Shown here one piece after another: positions 44,610 through 52,989 of a DNA stretch of 64,000 bases. Under the pieces are notes generated by a model. That model saw only the letters and a list, made by a program, of their open reading frames with translations. It did no database searches and was not told the origin of the DNA. How positions within the stretch are numbered: the first letter of the stretch is position 1; each line of letters opens with the position of its first letter. The DNA lies in the NCBI GenBank assembly GCA_903859705.1, contig CAIONQ010000076.1, positions 84,315 to 148,314 on the forward strand. The letters are read 5' to 3'. The position numbers and the translations under genes were made by a program. This DNA is from an uncultured Chthonomonas sp. Its GTDB lineage: Bacteria; Armatimonadota; Chthonomonadetes; Chthonomonadales; Chthonomonadaceae.

Positions 44610-44930
44610 GTTACGTGCCCAGATCGCTGTTACTTTAAGTTTAGGCGGATAAGATGACGGATGTTCGAAATGCCAGGACATTAGAAAAGAAACCGCCTTT
44701 TTGGGATGGATCTGAGCCATACGGTTTTATTGAAAGTGTTTTCAGTTTACCCCTGTCTGAGCAAACGGCGGGCAAACACATTATTCGTAATATGCCGCCA
44801 ACCTCTGTTGAGTATCTGCCAAATTACACAGTGTGCGCTCTCAATATTCGCTGCGCTTATGGTTCAGATGTGTGTCGTACTAAGTTGCAGAACACCCACA
44901 TGTAGCAGGGTGTCTGGAGGAATAATTCGT
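44610..44930. other. Intergenic between divergent secreted-protein genes
   Basis: 321 bp with the two divergent starts at its ends. Small frames at 44654-44905 and 44706 onward have no ribosome site. I see no strong promoter hexamers. Confidence 0.35.
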
Positions 44931-46481
44931 ATGGCATCTTTACGACCGTTGGCTCGGCGCGAGTTTCTGGCAGGGAGCCTTGCACTTTCGGGCACGCCTG
45001 TTCTCGCTTCGCACCATCAAGATTTGGCAGTTGGAAAGCTGCCGCTGGAAGTTACAAACAGGAAGCAGCTGTTTATCGACCGTCGATTTATCGATGTGAG
45101 CGACGCCGTTACGCTTTCGTTAAACCAGGCTCAGAAGATGGGGATTGTGCTGAATAGTGCCGATACCAGCCTGGAGGCGGGGCTTGGTGGTTTTTTCAGG
45201 GTTATTGAGGATGCCGGCAAATTTAAGATGTATTATGGTGCCTTTACGCAGGCGGGGCACTCGTTGTGCTATGCGGAGAGCACCGATGGATTGAAGTGGA
45301 ATAGGCCATCGCTTGGGATTGTACAGGTTAACGGCAGCAAGAATAACAACTTGATAGTTGCAGATAATGCCATAGATGCAACCATCATGGTAGATCCACA
45401 TGATGTGCCACAGCGCCGCTACAAGCTGTTTCGCTCAAGCCTTTCCTCAGATCCGAAGCATGCCGGGATACATGCCTCCTATTCAGCAGACGGGATTCAT
45501 TTTACGGAGGTAGGGCGGGTATTTCCGATGTGGCCAGAAACCTCTATCGTTGCCGATTGGGATACAAGAATCGGTAAGTATGTTGTGTTTTTGCGCGGCT
45601 TTGTTCGCAACAACGAAAACCAGCGCCGTATTGCTCGCATCGAAACAGATGACTTACTGAAACCATGGCCCTACAATCACAATGTCCCGGTTATCAGCCC
45701 TCCATCACCAGAACACATAGCTGTTGTCCTATCGGCAGACCAGGCAGACGACCCATATTGCGATTTCTACACGAGTGGTGCGCATGTGTATACGGCAGCC
45801 CAAGATGTGTACTTGATGTTTCCCACACCATTTCGGCACTTCTCGCCTTCACCTGGTCGCCAGCCCTGGTTCAGGTTTGAACCAGGCAACGACTATGGCC
45901 TGATTGAAGTGCAGATGGCTGTGAGCAGAGATGGCATTAACTGGAGCAGGCCAGATAGGAGGCCTTACTTTCCGATGGGCTTTCCAGATGAGTGGGATCG
46001 CTGGTTGAACATAATGGGGTGTGGAATGGTGCGGAAAGGCAACTATATTTATCAGTATTTCTGGTCGCCTGGCAGGGTACACGATGGAGGGATTTTGCGT
46101 AAAGAGTATGACCATTCTGTCCCGAATGGAAGTGCCTATGGGGCTGTACGCCAGCGCGTCGATGGTTTTATGTCTGCGGACTTTGCCTATACAGGCGGCT
46201 CTTTAACCACCCCGCCTATGGTGTTTACAGGCACGCAGTTGCAGCTAAATATCGACACTGGTGGGATGGGAACAGCCTTTGTAGAAATTCAGGATTCCAC
46301 CGGGCGGGCAATACCGGGATTTGCCCATGCAGATTGTGAGGAGATTGGCGGTAATTACCTGGATACCGTTGTAAGGTGGAAAGGGAGTGCGGACCTTCGG
46401 CCCCTTGCAGGCAAAACCATTCGCCTGCATGTTTCGGGTAGGGGCACACGTTTGTATGCCTTTCAGTTCGTATCCATCTGA
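44931..46481 (+). CDS. Tat-exported GH32/GH43-like glycosidase family protein
   Basis: 516 residues from the ATG at 44931 with GGAGG upstream. Signal RPLARREFLAGSLALSG is twin-arginine. A propeller with LFIDRRFIDVSDAVTLSLN, CYAESTDGLKWNRPSLGIVQ, DPHDVPQRRYKLF, DWDTRIGKYVVFLRGFV, MAVSRDGINWSRPDRRPYF, then a C-terminal beta-sandwich with VEIQDSTGRAIPGFAHADCE and VVRWKGSADLRPLAGKTIRL. This two-domain layout is a large family in Planctomycetota and relatives, annotated as glycosidase-like; activity is untested as far as I know. Overlaps the dead reductase gene by 19 bp. Confidence 0.82.
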   Translation: MASLRPLARREFLAGSLALSGTPVLASHHQDLAVGKLPLEVTNRKQLFIDRRFIDVSDAVTLSLNQAQKMGIVLNSADTSLEAGLGGFFRVIEDAGKFKMYYGAFTQAGHSLCYAESTDGLKWNRPSLGIVQVNGSKNNNLIVADNAIDATIMVDPHDVPQRRYKLFRSSLSSDPKHAGIHASYSADGIHFTEVGRVFPMWPETSIVADWDTRIGKYVVFLRGFVRNNENQRRIARIETDDLLKPWPYNHNVPVISPPSPEHIAVVLSADQADDPYCDFYTSGAHVYTAAQDVYLMFPTPFRHFSPSPGRQPWFRFEPGNDYGLIEVQMAVSRDGINWSRPDRRPYFPMGFPDEWDRWLNIMGCGMVRKGNYIYQYFWSPGRVHDGGILRKEYDHSVPNGSAYGAVRQRVDGFMSADFAYTGGSLTTPPMVFTGTQLQLNIDTGGMGTAFVEIQDSTGRAIPGFAHADCEEIGGNYLDTVVRWKGSADLRPLAGKTIRLHVSGRGTRLYAFQFVSI

Positions 46482-47061
46482 GGATATTCCACCGCATAGC
46501 GCGCGATCACTATGCCGGAGCCCTGCCAGTTTCTGTTTTCAACCAATCTCAGATTCACGCACGATTGACCTTCAAAAAGCGGCGATCCACCGCCTGCCAG
46601 CATCGGGAATATGCTGATCTGCAGCTCATCTACCAGGATTCGGCAAGCAGTATGTGCCACAGCCTACGGCAGCCAGGTAGCCCGATGTCCGTCGTCCCAT
46701 GATGTTTGAGCTACAGTAGTTTTGCTAAGGTTTCGGCGTGGATCACGATCTCGGTGTTGTTGTATTCGGCGAGATCATCGGGCGAAAGGCGGTTAGAAAC
46801 AGCTACTTTATCAATCTCTTTCATTCGAACGGCAATCTGCCTGCGAACTTCCGTGGCGCCGGCATGGCTCGGAAGCGACAGGCCGTGGTCTCTATTTTCC
46901 AAAAATTACCTGTGTCCGTTTATCCTCATCAGGTCTGCAGCCCGCAGTCGCTCCTAGTTGTAGGAATCAAAAGTTGTGTCTCTCTGGTATACGGGGTCAA
47001 AGTAAGCAAAGAGTGCCCCAAGATCATTTTCTGGGGCCACATAGTAGGCGTCAAGGCTCAT
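46463..47061 (-). pseudogene. Decayed dihydrofolate-reductase-like gene
   Basis: Three pieces of one protein lie in order on the minus strand in different frames. From the ATG at 47061: MSLDAYYVAPENDLGALFAY and FDPVYQRDTTFDSYN, then an in-frame TAG. Next (46711-46902): ENRDHGL...EVRRQIAVRMKEIDKVAVSN and RLSPDDLAEYNNTEIV. Last (46463-46660): LVDELQISIFPMLAGGGSPLF and LVENRNWQGSGIVIARYAVE. Together they cover the DHFR/RibD C-terminal family almost end to end, so it is a recent pseudogene with at least one stop and two frameshifts, unless the sequence has errors. Confidence 0.8.
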
Positions 47062-47336
47062 AATTAGGGCGCTAACTATCAATTTACGAATGGCGTGCCT
47101 CACTTGAAAGGGACAGATTTTGCGTGTGTATCAAAATTCTGCGTAAGTTATATTCTAGAGCTATCAAACCGGTTCATTGATGCATCTTATTAATTAGTAT
47201 TATCAGAGTACCAATTTTGTTAAAGCATGCATATACGCCACTTTTCATACGAAGTTTGGAACGGGTTGAGTGGAACAATACTCTACAGCGGAATCAACAT
47301 AACTTCGGTGCGGACAACTAGAGGAGCGATAGATCG
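47062..47336. other. Intergenic, no gene seen
   Basis: 275 bp of rather A+T-rich DNA (e.g. TTATTAATTAGTATTATC near 47188) before the DUF998 gene; AGAGGAG just before 47337 is its ribosome site. Confidence 0.35.
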
Positions 47337-48269
47337 ATGGCCCAGCCTCCAGATAAAACCAGCAAAATGGTGAAGGCGATGAACCTTCCTTTGCTATTTT
47401 CACTTATCATAGTAACTATTCTGCTTTTTACTTTGCTTTCAGCATTTCATGTTGCGGCGAGCCACGTTAGTAGGATCTACGCGGCACTCGCACTAACCGG
47501 CCTTGTGGTTGCTGCCGCGCTAATCGCTACACTACATACAAAGGTAGTCCGCCTCAACCCACTGTTGACTATGGTCAGCGAATATGCCCTGGACTGGGAC
47601 TACGGCTGGATGATGCATTCCGCATTTTTCCTGATAGGTGCAGGGGCCATTTGGCTGGCAATAGCCACCTGGGTGGTGCCAATTTCGTCACTGCTGTTTC
47701 CAGGATTGTTAGCTGTAGCTGGAGTATTTGCTGCGGCAATGGGTTACTTTTCAATGAAGTCCAGAACGCCGGATGAAATGCCATCTCCTCCTGAATCTGG
47801 AAAAAAGCACGATCGATGTGTACTGTTCAGCTTTGGGGCCGGAACCGTTTCTATGTTTGTTTTCGCGGCAGCCCATGGCAACGGAGTTCTTGCCGTTCAC
47901 AGTTGGCTGCACGCAGTGGGGATGATGCAGTTTCACATTACATTGCTGGGCGTAATCTTTTTTGCTATCCTTGGCGGTCATACTCGGAACGAAATTAAAC
48001 ATCAAACAGGCACTCGCGAGTATGTCCCTATACTAAGTGGCCTCGCTGCAGGCAGGTATGCGGGTGAAGCCACTGCTGCAATCGTCGGCGGTGCAGTTGG
48101 TGCTGCATTGTCTGCGCCGGCGCCAGGTGGATCCGGCAAATCGGGCAGGGCACGCAGGCGCGGTGCGGGCGCAAACAACTATGGTCAGGGCGTTGTAGAA
48201 AGAATACTCATCTTCTTGTTCATTGAATGGGGCTTTTTCTTGAGCCTCGTAATGATCAAAGGCAGCTGA
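47337..48269 (+). CDS. DUF998-like membrane protein
   Basis: 310 residues with seven or so hydrophobic segments. LNPLLTMVSEYALDWDYGWMMHSAFFLIGAGA resembles the DUF998 signature (VSEYA followed by GW). A Gly/Ala-rich stretch near the C-terminus (AAAIVGGAVGAALSAPAPGG) and a basic loop (SGRARRRGAGANNYG) precede a last helix. GAGGAG at proper spacing. Function unknown. Forty-seven bp before the FAD oxidoreductase, so probably one transcript. Confidence 0.65.
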   Translation: MAQPPDKTSKMVKAMNLPLLFSLIIVTILLFTLLSAFHVAASHVSRIYAALALTGLVVAAALIATLHTKVVRLNPLLTMVSEYALDWDYGWMMHSAFFLIGAGAIWLAIATWVVPISSLLFPGLLAVAGVFAAAMGYFSMKSRTPDEMPSPPESGKKHDRCVLFSFGAGTVSMFVFAAAHGNGVLAVHSWLHAVGMMQFHITLLGVIFFAILGGHTRNEIKHQTGTREYVPILSGLAAGRYAGEATAAIVGGAVGAALSAPAPGGSGKSGRARRRGAGANNYGQGVVERILIFLFIEWGFFLSLVMIKGS

Positions 48270-48316
48270 ATTTTCGGTTTGCTTATAACGTTGGATACCC
48301 AGTTCAGGAGAATGCT

Positions 48317-50053
48317 ATGACAGACATTCAGTACGATATTGTTATCATCGGTGGCAGCCTTGGCGGTGTATCTGCCGCACTTAGCGCCGCAAAATCGGCC
48401 CCTCAATTGCAGATATGCCTTCTCGAAGCTACAGGCTGGCTCGGGGGGCAGTATACAGCGCAGGGCGTAACCCGGCCAGATGAAAACCGGTATACCGATA
48501 CCGTTGGCAGCACTCTCTCGTACAGAATGTTCAAACACAACGTTCGTGCGTTTTATCGTAACAACTACAAACTCTCCGTAACTGGTGCAGCACAACCTCA
48601 GTTCGATCCCGGTGGGCCATATCCTGGATTTTCTATGGAACCCCTTGTTGGCCACCAGGTTTTGCTGCACGAGCTTTCAACGCTTTCCAACGTCCACGTT
48701 TACCTGAATACAACGGTAACAGCTGTTGAGATGAATGGTGATGCCATTAGTGCCATCTCTACAACCGATACATCTAATGTTGCATCGAGGTTTACGGGCG
48801 CCTACTTTCTGGATGCCACAGACCTGGGAGACCTATTGCCGCTGTGTGGCACAGAAGGGGCAGATTGGGTTATTGGGGCAGAAAGCCAGGCGGATACAGG
48901 GGAACCGGGGGCACCAACCGAGGCACACCCGGAGTGGATACAGCCCATTACGCTGCCAGTTGCAGTAGAGCACAGGCCAGTGGGCGAAGACCATACAATA
49001 GCTCGCCCTGCGGAATATGATCAGTTAAAAGCCGAGCAGAACTACACCATTCAGGATGGCTACATCAGCAAAATGTTTACTGCAGGTAAGGATATGTGGA
49101 GCTACCGCAGTATTATTGCAGCAGCCAACTTTGCGGATCCGCGCATGCGCTACGATGTAACTATGTTGAATATGGCTGCAAACGATTACATGGCCGCCAC
49201 CATACCAACGGGCGACCCTGTACAAGATGCAGCCATTGTGGAACGTGCGCGTGAGGCATCGCTGGGGTTTGTTTACTGGCTGCAAACCGAGTGCCCTCGA
49301 GATGAAAACCCCGCAAAATTAGGATACCCAGAACTTAAGCACCGAACCGATCTGTTTAATACGCCGGATGGCACTGCAGCGCAGCCTTACATCCGCGAGC
49401 CCAGACGCATAAAGGCGCAGAAACGCATTGTTCAGCAGGAGATAGGGGATGGTGGTCCAAGGGCCGCACTCTTTAAAGATTCCTGTGGAATAGGCGACTA
49501 CGGTGGCATGGACGTGCATGGATGCACGGGCAATGGCTGCCAGCAGATGTTTGCTACTGCATTGCCGTTTCAGATACCGCTTGGCGCACTGATACCAGTT
49601 CGCCTTACCAACTTGCTGCCCGCATGCAAAAACATCGGCACAACGCATATCACAAATGGAGTTTACCGCCTTCATCCCGCGGAGTGGAATATTGGAGAAG
49701 CGGCCGGCGCGCTTGCTGCACTCTGTATCAATTCCTCTGTAACGCCTGCCAGCGTGCCCACCACTCCAGACCTGTTGAAGCAGTTCCAACATACCTTGCT
49801 GGATGCTGGAGTACCGCTATACTGGTGGACCGATGTGACGACCGATATGCCAGAGTTTAAGGCGGTTCAGCTACTGGGTGTAAATGGTTATGCCAGTGGA
49901 TATGAGGATATGAGCTTTCGGCCAGGAGCATTACTGAGCGATCCGGACAAGCAGGCGCTTAACAGCAGTACCGGTGCGCAGCTGCCATGGCCCTCGGGCT
50001 CGTTAACGCGGGGGCAGGCAGCGCAGTGGCTAGTGCAACAACTGAACCTTTAG
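48317..50053 (+). CDS. FAD-dependent oxidoreductase with S-layer-homology-like tail
   Basis: 578 residues from the ATG at 48317 with AGGAG upstream. FAD motif YDIVIIGGSLGGVSAALSAA then EATGWLGGQYTAQGVTRPDE, the FAD_oxidored family common in Planctomycetota and Armatimonadota next to sugar genes. GEAAGALAALCI closes the FAD site. The last ~60 residues, with LGVNGYASGYEDMSFRPGAL and LTRGQAAQWLVQQLN, look like a degenerate S-layer homology motif (GYxDGxF, a start-of-helix LTR). No signal peptide is visible. The tail is odd for a cytoplasmic enzyme. Confidence 0.82.
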   Translation: MTDIQYDIVIIGGSLGGVSAALSAAKSAPQLQICLLEATGWLGGQYTAQGVTRPDENRYTDTVGSTLSYRMFKHNVRAFYRNNYKLSVTGAAQPQFDPGGPYPGFSMEPLVGHQVLLHELSTLSNVHVYLNTTVTAVEMNGDAISAISTTDTSNVASRFTGAYFLDATDLGDLLPLCGTEGADWVIGAESQADTGEPGAPTEAHPEWIQPITLPVAVEHRPVGEDHTIARPAEYDQLKAEQNYTIQDGYISKMFTAGKDMWSYRSIIAAANFADPRMRYDVTMLNMAANDYMAATIPTGDPVQDAAIVERAREASLGFVYWLQTECPRDENPAKLGYPELKHRTDLFNTPDGTAAQPYIREPRRIKAQKRIVQQEIGDGGPRAALFKDSCGIGDYGGMDVHGCTGNGCQQMFATALPFQIPLGALIPVRLTNLLPACKNIGTTHITNGVYRLHPAEWNIGEAAGALAALCINSSVTPASVPTTPDLLKQFQHTLLDAGVPLYWWTDVTTDMPEFKAVQLLGVNGYASGYEDMSFRPGALLSDPDKQALNSSTGAQLPWPSGSLTRGQAAQWLVQQLNL

Positions 50054-50099
50054 GTTTAACCTTATAATCGCAACACACATTGCCGTTTTATCCATTTAT

Positions 50100-50115
50100 G
50101 CAACTTTTTGGTTGC
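50100..50115. promoter_or_regulatory. ArsR-type operator, site 1
   Basis: GCAAC-N6-GTTGC, a perfect 16-bp inverted repeat. Its right arm contributes to the -35 TTGCTC (50112-50117), which with TATAGT at 50135-50140 (17-bp spacer) forms a promoter for the gene at 50204. Confidence 0.72.
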
Positions 50116-50140
50116 TCATATTTGAAATATGTGATATAGT

Positions 50141-50156
50141 GCAACTATATGGTTGC
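50141..50156. promoter_or_regulatory. ArsR-type operator, site 2
   Basis: GCAAC-TATATG-GTTGC, perfect inverted repeat, 41 bp (about four helical turns) downstream of site 1. It lies just after the -10 at 50135-50140, over the probable transcript start. Two sites on the same helix face suit cooperative or looped repression. Confidence 0.72.
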
Positions 50157-50203
50157 GTAATTACTGCAGCCATTGCTATTGTAGCAAAGGAAGGAAATTC
50201 GGC

Positions 50204-50665
50204 ATGAGTGAATCAACCGATAAGATTGAGCGCGATGTGTTGCTGAAGGCACCTCTTGCCCGGGTATGGCAGGCGGTTTCAAATGCGGAAGAGTTCGGCA
50301 ACTGGTTTGGTTTGGATCTGAACGGTAAGGCATTTATTGCCGGGCAGACAACCTCCGGACGCATAAGTTTTTCCGGGTACGAGCACCTTGTTTGTGATAT
50401 GGTTGTGGTAGCCGTTGATCCACCTGCACGGTTTGCTTATCGGTGGCACCCATATGCGCTCGATGAAACGGTAGACTATAGCCAGGAGCCGATGACCCTG
50501 GTTGAAATCCTGCTATCGGAAGAAGCAGGTGGCACCCGCCTGCGTGTTGTGGAATCCGGCTTCGATCAGGTTCCCCCGGAACGCCGGTTTGAGGCATTCC
50601 GGCAGAATACGCGGGGCTGGGAAGTGCAGATGGAAAGCATTGCGGAGTATGTATCAAAATCCTGA
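50204..50665 (+). CDS. SRPBCC-domain protein
   Basis: 153 residues from the ATG at 50204 with GGAAGGAAA upstream. IERDVLLKAPLARVWQAVSNAEEFGNWFGLDL and FAYRWHPYALDE are AHSA1-type SRPBCC. The C-terminal helix GWEVQMESIAEYVSKS closes the pocket. Partner of the ArsR gene that overlaps its 3' end by 17 bp. The order (SRPBCC then ArsR) is the reverse of the 18.7-kb operon. Confidence 0.88.
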   Translation: MSESTDKIERDVLLKAPLARVWQAVSNAEEFGNWFGLDLNGKAFIAGQTTSGRISFSGYEHLVCDMVVVAVDPPARFAYRWHPYALDETVDYSQEPMTLVEILLSEEAGGTRLRVVESGFDQVPPERRFEAFRQNTRGWEVQMESIAEYVSKS

Positions 50666-50996
50666 TAGGGTTGCGCCGACCGGCATGGGCCGGTCGGCAG
50701 CCATCTTTGCCGCCCTGGGTGATGCAACTCGCCTGCGCCTGGTAACGATACTGTGCGCAGGCGGGATGCTCTCAATTACTCAGCTGAGCACCGGCATGAA
50801 CATCACACGGCAGGCTGTAACTAAACACCTGCACGTGCTTGCAGATGCCGGGATAGTGCGCGACCATCATATTGGACGGGAAACAAAGTGGGAGCTTATT
50901 CCCGAGCAACTATCAGAAGCCCGACGTGCCCTGGATTTCATTTCTCAACGCTGGGATGAGGCGTTGGATCGCCTGAGACTAGCCGTTGAGGAGTGA
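50649..50996 (+). CDS. ArsR-family repressor
   Basis: 115 residues from the ATG at 50649, which overlaps the SRPBCC gene; an ATG at 50685 (MGRSAAIFAALGDATRLRL) is an alternative. ALGDATRLRLVTILCAGGM opens the winged helix and the recognition helix is LSTGMNITRQAVTKHLHVLADA. The wing is DHHIGRETKWELI. No metal-site CxC. It probably binds the two GCAAC-N6-GTTGC operators and so controls itself and the SRPBCC gene. Confidence 0.88.
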   Translation: MYQNPDRVAPTGMGRSAAIFAALGDATRLRLVTILCAGGMLSITQLSTGMNITRQAVTKHLHVLADAGIVRDHHIGRETKWELIPEQLSEARRALDFISQRWDEALDRLRLAVEE

Positions 50997-51050
50997 TGTG
51001 GCCAGGCAAGAGCCCTGATCCTACCCAACGTTACATAGATTGGATTGCCA

Positions 51051-51533
51051 ATGAAGCCCGATGTTACCCCGTTCCTCTGGTTCAATGATCAGGCCGAGCA
51101 TGCCGCGATGTTCTATAAGACTGTTTTTGGCACAGATGTAGAGATTATCCATATCTCACGTTATCCGGCTCAAACGCCGGGCGAAGACGGGCCAGCGATG
51201 ACCGTAGTGCTAAGAGTTCTTGGCCAGAAACTCATCTTTCTGAATGGCGGCCCAATGTATCAGTTAGATGAGGCGTTCTCGCTTCAGATTTCTGTGGATA
51301 CACAGGAAGAGATAGACAGGTTTGCGGATGCTCTGACTGCCAATGGTGGCGCAGATGGCCATTGTGGCTGGCTGAAAGATAAGTTTGGAGTGAGCTGGCA
51401 AGTTACTCCTCGCTGCCTGGGTTCTCTGTTATCCAATACAGACCCACAGCAGGCAGGGCGAGTGATGCAGGCGTTTATGGGAATGAAGCGAATTGACATA
51501 GCAGCGCTGCAGGCTGCAAACGCGGCCCCATAA
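51051..51533 (+). CDS. PhnB/VOC-family protein
   Basis: 160 residues from the ATG at 51051. Two-repeat VOC fold with VTPFLWFNDQAEHAAMFYKTVFG, FLNGGPMYQLDEAFSLQISVDT, and the second-half motif GHCGWLKDKFGVSWQVTP, which is the 3-demethylubiquinone methyltransferase-like/PhnB signature. It lacks a known activity in bacteria. It follows the ArsR gene by 54 bp and may be in its operon. Confidence 0.88.
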   Translation: MKPDVTPFLWFNDQAEHAAMFYKTVFGTDVEIIHISRYPAQTPGEDGPAMTVVLRVLGQKLIFLNGGPMYQLDEAFSLQISVDTQEEIDRFADALTANGGADGHCGWLKDKFGVSWQVTPRCLGSLLSNTDPQQAGRVMQAFMGMKRIDIAALQAANAAP

Positions 51534-51553
51534 CCGGCGAGCTTACAGCAACA

Positions 51554-52006
51554 TTAGCTCGGCTTCACTACAATGGAGTCGAGCACTTTACTTATCCGCC
51601 GCAGACGCGTTTCTTCAGTTTTCGCCTCTTCTACCTGCCGCACAAACTCTTTCTTGCGGGAAGGTGCCAGTGCGTCAAACGCTTCCGCTTTCCCAGCAAT
51701 TACAAGTGCTGATTGAAGATCGGCAGGTGTTGCGGTAACTCTGGGCTGCAGATCCAGGTCAAGAGTTATCTCTACAAGTTCGCCGCCATTGTAGCCCGTG
51801 GCCGCCCTGTGCTCGGAGCTGAACGGAATCATGAACAACCCATTCATAGTGCCAACTGTCGACCGGTATGTGTAGTTGTTGACGGTGACCACAACCGAAG
51901 GGCGTTTGCCGCCATCAAGCTCCAATATCGCATCTTCGGGCACGACAATTCCAACCACATCCTTCTCGGCACTCTTGCGCAAAGTTGTACTGAACTTCGT
52001 TGGCAT
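51554..52006 (-). CDS. YdeI/OmpD-associated-like protein with DUF1905
   Basis: 150 residues. The N-terminal half (KFSTTLRKSAEKDVVGIVVPEDAI then NNYTYRSTVGTMNGLFMIP) is DUF1905; the C-terminal helices (ALVIAGKAEAFDALAPSRKKEFVRQVEEAKTEETRLRRISKVL) match the YdeI/OmdA family. These are small cytoplasmic proteins linked by annotation to bacteriocin protection; the role is not settled. Its stop faces the VOC gene, 20 bp away. Confidence 0.85.
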   Translation of the reverse strand: MPTKFSTTLRKSAEKDVVGIVVPEDAILELDGGKRPSVVVTVNNYTYRSTVGTMNGLFMIPFSSEHRAATGYNGGELVEITLDLDLQPRVTATPADLQSALVIAGKAEAFDALAPSRKKEFVRQVEEAKTEETRLRRISKVLDSIVVKPS

Positions 52007-52075
52007 GAGAACTGCTCCTATTGTTATAAGTTACTCTCAGAAATTACACCGAAAACATACCTTGTTTGCGTTTTG

Positions 52076-52286
52076 TTATACCGAGTTATACCTGAGGCTT
52101 GAGGCTTCCATATCAGTAAGCGCGGTAACACCCCTATCCGTCAGAAAGTCGCTGCCAGTAATGAAGCCACCATCTTGCCCCATGAGCAATGCGCCGACAT
52201 TCGCGACCTCATCCGGTAACTAAGCCGAGCGCGCCAGGCGCAATGGGGTAAAACCACTTACGACTGGCGCGTATTTGCTGGGATCC
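52076..52286 (-). pseudogene. Remnant of a short-chain dehydrogenase
   Basis: On the minus strand, ending at TAA 52076-52078, the frame reads LPDEVANVGALLMGQDGGFI then TGSDFLTDRGVTALTD, the C-terminal end of an SDR enzyme. An in-frame TAG comes just before the L of LPDEV, with SGFTPLRLARSA (equivalent to the SPGFT segment) immediately ahead. The nucleotide-binding half and catalytic Tyr are gone. It lies between the YdeI-like and alkD genes. Confidence 0.75.
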
Positions 52287-52946
52287 CTATTTGTTAACGA
52301 TTGCTGGCACCCAAACGGGAACATAAGGTGGTATGCAGCCTTTGGAGAGTGGCCAATCTTTGTAAAGACCCACGGCTTCCCCAATTTTTATCGCTCGATC
52401 TCTATGTTCTGGAAAGTTAATACCAATTTCACCAAGGCAGAAGTTCATGGTCCACTGCGTTGCTGGCGGTGCGCTTGCCAGCTCGCTCTCAATCCTATCC
52501 AGTAGTGCGGCAATCTCCAACCCGAAAGGGTTTTTGCAAACACGTTCGGTTGTAAGGCTCCATGCTGCGCGGGCGAGCATGGCATGCTCAGTCTCCATCC
52601 ATTGCAGGCGCAGAGCCTCTTTGTCTGGATAAAGCTTAACAACGTTAGTAATCAGCGTATCGGCAAGTTGAGCGTAAGTTATGGATTGGACCATTTGCTG
52701 TAACTCTGCGGATGAAAGCAGTTTTGGCTTGATTACAAGCGTCGCCAAAATCATAGCATCAGCATTTCCAGTTTGCCACAGCTCCATGCCAAGGGTATGG
52801 TTAGACCTTATTGCTTTCGCAATTGTCCGTATATCGCCCATCTTTACCCCGAAGTGGTTTTCTGGCGCGTCGTTTCTTACATTTAACTCGCGCACCTTTG
52901 CGCTGCCCAGAGCCTCGAGCTGGGCCATAATCTCTTGAACGGTCAT
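52287..52946 (-). CDS. alkD: DNA alkylation repair protein
   Basis: 219 residues, all-helical HEAT-like array. NDAPENHFGVKMGDIRTIAKAI and the C-terminal GEIGINFPEHRDRAIKIGE then YKDWPLSKGCIPPYVP are typical of the DNA alkylation repair family (AlkD), glycosylases that remove 3- and 7-alkylpurines without base flipping. Length fits the family. The SDR remnant follows and the Roco gene lies 43 bp upstream. Confidence 0.88.
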   Translation of the reverse strand: MTVQEIMAQLEALGSAKVRELNVRNDAPENHFGVKMGDIRTIAKAIRSNHTLGMELWQTGNADAMILATLVIKPKLLSSAELQQMVQSITYAQLADTLITNVVKLYPDKEALRLQWMETEHAMLARAAWSLTTERVCKNPFGLEIAALLDRIESELASAPPATQWTMNFCLGEIGINFPEHRDRAIKIGEAVGLYKDWPLSKGCIPPYVPVWVPAIVNK

Positions 52947-52989
52947 CCGTTGCTGCTCCCTTAAATTTTAGTAGATTATTGCGTAGAAG

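Noticed and set aside
44654..44905. 83-codon frame in the divergent gap before the 44931 gene
   Set aside because: No ribosome site and no family; it overlaps another frame of equal quality.
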